Shown in pieces: positions 59,139 through 64,000 of a stretch of DNA of 64,000 nucleotides. The notes under the pieces were generated by a model. The model was not told the origin of the DNA. It was given only the letters and a program-made list of their open reading frames with translations, and searched no databases. Location of the stretch: the NCBI RefSeq assembly GCF_030717995.2, contig NZ_CP157743.1:496001-560000 (forward strand), given 5' to 3'. Made by a program: the position numbers and the translations under genes. This DNA is from Methylomarinum sp. Ch1-1. GTDB taxonomy: Bacteria > Pseudomonadota > Gammaproteobacteria > Methylococcales > Methylomonadaceae. Within the stretch, counting starts at the first letter, position 1, and each line of letters starts with the position of its first letter.

Positions 59139-59996
59139 CTAACGCTTTTCATACATAAATTGAATCAGATCTGGCCAACTTTTAGGCGCATAACCCGTTG
59201 CCATTCTAAAACGATTGGAATCCAAAGAACGATCAATTTTCAAACTATCGTCCGGCAAAATCTCAAGAGATTTACCGTAAACCTGTTTAACAAAATTCAA
59301 TAACGAATATTTATCAATCGGCTCTGCGGATACATGATAAAGTCCAGACAAACCCGGGCTTGGCAAAACAAAGTAGTTAATCACCTGTGCCAACTCAGCC
59401 GTTGGCAAACCGGAAAATATCGCTTTTGTGAATCCCTTCACCTGCCCCTCTTGGGATAAAAACCAATCTACCAAAGACGCATTCGAATTTAATTCATGCC
59501 CAATTATAGAAGTCCTCAAAGTCACGCAATGCGAATAATCATGTAATTCACCAATGTACTTTGATTTACCATATAAATCTTTCGCATCAGACTCATCCGA
59601 CTCCAAATACATACCCTTATCACCGGAAAATACACAATCGGTACTGATATGAATCAGCCTGCAACCCTGCAATCCACACAACCTGGCTAAGCGATGTGGA
59701 AACATCGCATTAATCGGCAAAGCCACCAACGGATTTTTTGAATTGGGCAACTGCTTAATTAGCCCTACACAATTCACCACGACATCTGGCTGCACATTGA
59801 CTAACAAGTCAACCAGTGCATCTTGATCAAGTACATCAATACCTACAATCAATTTTTGCTGAAGTAAGTCTGAAAAAAAGCGCTTTGCGGAGCCGTTCCT
59901 AACTGTTCCATACACATCATGATGCATAGAAAGCGTTTTAAAAACGGCACTACCAAGCATCCCCGTCACACCTAAAACCAAAACCTTCATATCCAA
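59139..59996 (-). CDS. RmlD-like SDR, probable 4-reductase of the FucNAc pathway
   Basis: This 285-residue protein has a Rossmann nucleotide motif VLGVTGMLGSAVF, the conserved NCVGLIKQLPNSKNP, an IHISTDCVFSGDKGMY segment and the catalytic YGKSKYIGE (YxxxK). By position between the GT4 gene and fnlA, it likely does the C3-epimerisation/C4-reduction step done by FnlB/WbjC/CapF. CapF is about 370 residues with a C-terminal cupin; this protein lacks the cupin, so it is a different SDR or leaves the epimerisation to another enzyme. Confidence 0.82.
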   Translation of the reverse strand: MDMKVLVLGVTGMLGSAVFKTLSMHHDVYGTVRNGSAKRFFSDLLQQKLIVGIDVLDQDALVDLLVNVQPDVVVNCVGLIKQLPNSKNPLVALPINAMFPHRLARLCGLQGCRLIHISTDCVFSGDKGMYLESDESDAKDLYGKSKYIGELHDYSHCVTLRTSIIGHELNSNASLVDWFLSQEGQVKGFTKAIFSGLPTAELAQVINYFVLPSPGLSGLYHVSAEPIDKYSLLNFVKQVYGKSLEILPDDSLKIDRSLDSNRFRMATGYAPKSWPDLIQFMYEKR

Positions 59997-60001
59997 TCCA
60001 A

Positions 60002-61168
60002 TTACTTATTTTTGAAACGTTTGATAGCAAACTCAAATAGTGCCTTATTGTCAGCCACGTCTGCATCAGAATTGACTCTTGACGAAGCTCTTTCCATAAC
60101 TTGCTTACGCCAAATAGAACGCGCATCCCTGCTCATATTAGCGACCTGCTCAATTTTCTCTATAAATAGAGACTCGGACTCTAAGGGCAAATCCCACCCT
60201 AAGTTATCGTCCGATAAATTTAACCAAGGCGTTTGGTCACTGGTCAAAACCGGTGTACCAACTGATAGTGATTCCGCAATAACATGACCATAGTTTTCAC
60301 CACGTGTAGGAAAAAAAAACAAGTCGTAATGCGAAAAAATGTGACTCACTTGCGCTGGGTTAACTGCGCCACAATAATTAACCTTAATATACTTGGGAAG
60401 AGCATCAATCCACTTTAAACAAGACTGCCAATAATTTTCATCCTCTATAGGACCATAAATATCAAAAATTAAGCTGCTTTTAACATTCGATAACACTCGC
60501 AATGCAAAATTTAAATTCTTCATTGGTGAAATACGTGATAAAAAAACCAGTCTAACTTCAGAAAGCACTTGGTTATTTTGGTCGTTTGATACCCTAGACT
60601 TTTTTTCAGGCAAATCCTTGGCTATAAAAATTGAAGCAGGATCAACATTCAGAGCATTCAAGATATCTATCTTTTCAAGTTCACTAGAAGCTTGCCACGT
60701 TATATTTGTATAAAGCCCAAACCAATTGGCCAAATTTATATACAGTTTTTTCTTAAAGGCCTTTAATGCCAAAGCACCCTTAGAAAACTCACCGCGTGGC
60801 GCTAACACTAACGGACAAGGCTTAATTAAACCTAACCGCCTTGCTATTAAAGGCTTGATGGAAAAATTAACATCAAAAAAACTATTCAAGTACAAAACAT
60901 CAAAATTGGCATCGTTAATAACTTTTGCAAAAGATTTAACATTAAAGTGGTCAGGTGACAAATACAAAACTTTAGAAGAATCTAGCTCCATCCATTCATT
61001 CGGCTGTACTGAAGGATAGACCTCAGTATCACCAAGATCACGGTCCCTTGTCACAATCCAAAACTCTAAATCACCATCTAATTGCGTAACCATATTTTGA
61101 ATCGTTTTTATTGGCCCTCCGGCTTTAAATCCTGGTAAATAAAAAGCAACTGAGACATATACACGCAA
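60002..61168 (-). CDS. GT4-family glycosyltransferase
   Basis: This 388-residue GT-B protein has an N-terminal VAFYLPGFKAGGPIKTIQNM, a central RISPMKNLNFALRVL and the nucleotide-sugar-binding FFPTRGENYGHVIAESLSVG (EX7E-like). It adds a sugar to the lipid-linked repeat unit on the cytosolic face; donor unknown. It is AT-rich, starts 1 bp after the polymerase stop and is followed 5 bp later by the SDR gene, so it is tightly packed in the operon. Confidence 0.87.
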   Translation of the reverse strand: MRVYVSVAFYLPGFKAGGPIKTIQNMVTQLDGDLEFWIVTRDRDLGDTEVYPSVQPNEWMELDSSKVLYLSPDHFNVKSFAKVINDANFDVLYLNSFFDVNFSIKPLIARRLGLIKPCPLVLAPRGEFSKGALALKAFKKKLYINLANWFGLYTNITWQASSELEKIDILNALNVDPASIFIAKDLPEKKSRVSNDQNNQVLSEVRLVFLSRISPMKNLNFALRVLSNVKSSLIFDIYGPIEDENYWQSCLKWIDALPKYIKVNYCGAVNPAQVSHIFSHYDLFFFPTRGENYGHVIAESLSVGTPVLTSDQTPWLNLSDDNLGWDLPLESESLFIEKIEQVANMSRDARSIWRKQVMERASSRVNSDADVADNKALFEFAIKRFKNK

Positions 61169-61169
61169 A

Positions 61170-62435
61170 CTAAATCCTTCTTAAAATCATTAGAAAAACA
61201 TATAATAAAAAAATCGAAATACAAATATATGCTAAAAAAACAAAAGTTAAATATGCAAAACTTACTTGAGAAAAAGCATTAGCAATATTAAACGAAACAA
61301 ATGAAGATAATATTGGATTACAAAAAAGATTGCTTAAAATACGCTCAATGACAAAGCCAATTAATGACAATAATATCACTGATAAAAATATAATATAATA
61401 CGTTCCGGACATACCAACAATTCCGTAGTAACCTGGTAACGTTAAAAAAACAAAATCTTCATCAGCAACATATTTAGAATTAGAGGAGACTTGATAAAAA
61501 GAATTCACTCCTAGGCTTGCATCCTCCAATAACAGCTTAAAAAAAATATCTATAGATGCCAAGCTTTCACCGATACTCACCATAAGGGCTTCAGCACCTA
61601 TCCATCTATTGATAAATAAACTTAGGCTTTCTCTAAAATAGCCAATGTAAACGCCACTAATTGTTGAAGCGTTTATTGAGTACAATTCTATCCTATACAA
61701 ACTAACAAATATTAAAGAAAGGACTAACCCGAAAAACGAAAAATAAAAAATATTAAGATTTATTTTCAAAAAATGGCTTTTATGCAAATAAAAAATTGAT
61801 ACTAAAATAGGTAGCCAAACCAAAACGACAAAAATTCTAGAAGCTGTTGAAACAGAAGCTAGCAGAGAGAAGAAAAATATGAGAATCAATAAATTAGTCC
61901 TCACCATCCTTCTAGACAGAACGTCATATGAAAACAATGCTACTAATATTAATGGAATGCCAAACTTTATTAAATAGGCTATGTGAGCATTTAAATAAAA
62001 CGGTAGATCAATTTTGGATGGAACTCCAGTTACAAAAAAATTAAACTTAAAATTTAAAACATATGGAATAGATAAAAAAAACACTAAGACTACCCAAACA
62101 TGAATAGGCATCAACCTTGTAATTATAAATTTATTATCCTTGTTACCTTTAAAAGGTATCCCAAACAACCGCCCCAATAACAAACCCGCTATAATCATAG
62201 AAGAATAAAGCCAATAACGAGACCAATCTGTAAGAGAGAAATCAAATCCACCTGTTGGCTCTATCCAATCATAACTAAATACATAATGAATAATTGGCTT
62301 AAAAACCACACCAAGAAAAAAAAAGGCGAGCATATATAAAAAAAACCAGCTTACTTCCCCCTTATTTTTAATAAAAAACAGGGATACTATAAGCAATAGT
62401 ATAGTTAGGGAGAATCCTAGAGCTATCTCTATCAT
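61170..62435 (-). CDS. wzy: O-antigen polymerase, Wzy-like
   Basis: This 421-residue protein has about 10-12 membrane segments, large periplasmic loops (for example between about 260 and 330, with NRWIGAEALMVSIGESLAS) and very AT-rich codon use. Sequence similarity in this class is low, so the call rests on topology and on its place between GT genes and a flippase. It would join repeat units on lipid carriers in the periplasm. Its start overlaps the GT2 stop by 4 bp (ATGA). Confidence 0.75.
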   Translation of the reverse strand: MIEIALGFSLTILLLIVSLFFIKNKGEVSWFFLYMLAFFFLGVVFKPIIHYVFSYDWIEPTGGFDFSLTDWSRYWLYSSMIIAGLLLGRLFGIPFKGNKDNKFIITRLMPIHVWVVLVFFLSIPYVLNFKFNFFVTGVPSKIDLPFYLNAHIAYLIKFGIPLILVALFSYDVLSRRMVRTNLLILIFFFSLLASVSTASRIFVVLVWLPILVSIFYLHKSHFLKINLNIFYFSFFGLVLSLIFVSLYRIELYSINASTISGVYIGYFRESLSLFINRWIGAEALMVSIGESLASIDIFFKLLLEDASLGVNSFYQVSSNSKYVADEDFVFLTLPGYYGIVGMSGTYYIIFLSVILLSLIGFVIERILSNLFCNPILSSFVSFNIANAFSQVSFAYLTFVFLAYICISIFLLYVFLMILRRI

Positions 62436-63346
62436 GAATAATCTTTATAACGTCTTAACACACCTGAAGCTAAAGTTCTCCAAGTTTCTTTTTTAAATAA
62501 TTTCAAAGGATCATACTTAATTGACTTCAAAAGAAAAAAAAGTGACAAAAGGAAACGTTTTGATTGTGCTTGATTCTTACTAACCAATAAATATGATGTT
62601 GACTTAGATCGCATCATATCAAGCTTGGTGGCATACACTTTTGAATCAGTTAACCAAAACCTTTCTATGACATTACTAATTTCCTCTGCCCGAATTTTAT
62701 CCATAACTTTAAATGATGCTGATGATTCATGTATTCTATAACCACCTACAAGACAATCAACTTTATAAAAGGTTGTTACTGCCGACAATCTCAACCAAAA
62801 TTCAAAATCAGGAACTTGATGTAGGGCTTCATTCCAACCACCTACTTTTTCAAACAGTTCCTTGGCAAAAATGGCACCCAAACCAGGTTGACAAATTAGA
62901 TCAATTTGCAGCCTACTTTTAGAATATTTCTCCGGCTCAATCTTTTTTACAATTCTTCCAGATTGTGTAATGATATTAAAGCTTCCATAAAATACACCTA
63001 ATTTTTTAAGATCAGCTTCTTTTAAAGCATCAACTAAACATGATATTGCATCAGGATATAAGATATCATCTGAACTTAAATAGCCAATAAATTTGCCCTT
63101 AGCTATTGTCCATCCCTTATTAAGAGTAGCTGATTGACCCATATTTTCTTGTGTTATACAGGTAACTCTTTCACGGTATAAGTTTAATACCTCTTCAGTA
63201 TGATCAGTAGAACCATCATTGATTACAATATATTCAATATTTGGATAGGTTTGCGCAAGAATACTTTCAATCGTTTCAGCTAGATATTCTGCCTGATTGT
63301 AGGTTGGTGTTACAATTGTAACCAAGGGAAATTCTTCAGAATTCAT
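62432..63346 (-). CDS. GT2-family glycosyltransferase
   Basis: This 304-residue GT-A enzyme has VTIVTPTYNQAEYLAETIES at the N-terminus, VINDGSTDHTEEVL, the metal-binding DxD-type YLSSDDILYPDA and QVPDFEFWLRLSA near 180. It builds the repeat unit; donor and linkage unknown. It is AT-rich, consistent with the rest of the distal cluster. Confidence 0.92.
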   Translation of the reverse strand: MNSEEFPLVTIVTPTYNQAEYLAETIESILAQTYPNIEYIVINDGSTDHTEEVLNLYRERVTCITQENMGQSATLNKGWTIAKGKFIGYLSSDDILYPDAISCLVDALKEADLKKLGVFYGSFNIITQSGRIVKKIEPEKYSKSRLQIDLICQPGLGAIFAKELFEKVGGWNEALHQVPDFEFWLRLSAVTTFYKVDCLVGGYRIHESSASFKVMDKIRAEEISNVIERFWLTDSKVYATKLDMMRSKSTSYLLVSKNQAQSKRFLLSLFFLLKSIKYDPLKLFKKETWRTLASGVLRRYKDYS

Positions 63347-63358
63347 ATCAACAAGCCT

Positions 63359-64000
63359 TTAAATTACTAATCTGTTTTTAATCTGAAAGTATAATTTTAT
63401 TGCCGCATATGCAATTATCAATAACTCTACTGACGCTTTCCAAAAAATATCTATATTTAAAAAAATTAACAGAAGCATTACAGAAACAATAAAAATGTAG
63501 CTGCTTATGCTTGTGAGATTATTATTTTGTATAGCAGGCGCAACGCTGGAAAAGTAAAACATCAATACTGTATCTACAGACATTCTTAGAACCCAAGCCA
63601 ATGCTGCTCCTAGTGGGCCATAGACATTAACCAACCACACCAACAAGAGTAAGAAGAATGGAAATTCAGCAAGATGAATCAGTGCTGTTTTTTTCGAATT
63701 TCCCGAACTTTGTATTGCAGTAAAAGGAACATGAGCTAAGCTATTTATTAAAATCCCAAGCGCTAATAACGCAAAAATATAGCGACTTTCATTTGCAAAA
63801 TCAGAGCCAATCCAAAAACTTAATATCTCTTGTTCAAAAAGTATAAAAAAGCCACACAAAGGAAGCATAACAGCAAAAATTACTTCTATTGATTTTTCAT
63901 ATAAAAAACTCGATCGGTCTGTTTTTTCTAAAAATGCCGATGCAAAAACAGGAAATAATACAGCCGTTAGTGCGCCAGGTATAATCCAAAGCTTTGTTAC
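63359..64000 (-). CDS. wzx: Polysaccharide flippase, Wzx-like, cut by the window edge
   Basis: The frame is open to base 64000, so only the C-terminal ~213 residues are visible. They include WIIPGALTAVLFPVFASAF, FFILFEQEILSFWIGSDFAN and several further hydrophobic segments (about six membrane helices), typical of the MATE/MurJ-like oligosaccharide flippases. It would move the lipid-linked repeat unit across the inner membrane for the Wzy-like polymerase. Confidence 0.88.
   Translation of the reverse strand, partial: VTKLWIIPGALTAVLFPVFASAFLEKTDRSSFLYEKSIEVIFAVMLPLCGFFILFEQEILSFWIGSDFANESRYIFALLALGILINSLAHVPFTAIQSSGNSKKTALIHLAEFPFFLLLLVWLVNVYGPLGAALAWVLRMSVDTVLMFYFSSVAPAIQNNNLTSISSYIFIVSVMLLLIFLNIDIFWKASVELLIIAYAAIKLYFQIKNRLVI

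Overview
The window looks like chromosomal DNA of a gammaproteobacterium, probably methylotrophic. The main hints are a methanethiol oxidase gene followed by a SCO/MauG partner, a moderately GC-rich core with typical gammaproteobacterial housekeeping genes (metG, apbC, acnA, fumC, gor, typA), and very dense families of short GTAG-headed palindromes between genes. No methane- or methanol-dehydrogenase gene is present, so a methanotroph assignment is inference only.

Layout. 1-9.4 kb: 3' part of mtoX, a fused SCO-MauG protein, apbC (minus strand), metG, and a two-gene unit made of a hybrid-cluster-protein homologue that has lost most hybrid-cluster ligands plus an RnfB-like ferredoxin. A tRNA-Arg(CCG) follows at 9.43 kb. 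9.55-12.45 kb is a mobile-element nest: a truncated Y1 (RAYT-type) transposase gene, then a full-length copy split by a 1,670-bp IS66-type element with an exact 8-bp target duplication. 12.5-17 kb: HupE/UreJ-like protein and membrane-anchored partner, cbiZ, a CPA1 antiporter. 18-22.4 kb: an xdhC-mocA-iorA-iorB operon for a periplasmic molybdenum hydroxylase. 23-26 kb: cysQ-like phosphatase, a small-molecule kinase, an exported ATP-dependent DNA ligase. 26.2-27.6 kb: a complete 1,410-bp IS with 10-bp target duplication. 27.8-31.4 kb: an Mla-type lipid transport operon (mlaE-mlaF-mlaD-pqiC-like). 32-39 kb: acnA, fumC, an encapsulin-type ferritin without a shell gene, gor. 39.7-50.8 kb: a c-heme diguanylate cyclase, a 308-bp tandem array, typA, rhodanese, methyltransferase, a Fic protein lying between direct composite repeats, an epimerase remnant, a LysR regulator and a 50-residue membrane peptide gene. 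51-64 kb (minus strand): a surface polysaccharide cluster running from a flippase (cut by the window edge) through GT2, Wzy-like polymerase, GT4, a UDP-L-FucNAc route (fnlB-like, fnlA, fnlC), a WbuB-like glycosyltransferase, a phosphoglycosyl transferase and a WbpM-like dehydratase. The far end is markedly AT-rich, consistent with transfer.

The most striking feature is the repeat system. Almost every intergenic gap in the core holds palindromes starting with GTAG. Their stems differ between subfamilies but remain self-complementary, and several keep a conserved internal mismatch. They fit the REP architecture associated with RAYT transposases. They also form tandem arrays (128, 283 and 308 bp periods), sit within a few bases of start or stop codons, and mark the broken ends of at least three truncated genes. 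The RAYT copies seen here end in a different, non-GTAG repeat, so the enzyme that spread the GTAG palindromes is not shown to be in this window.
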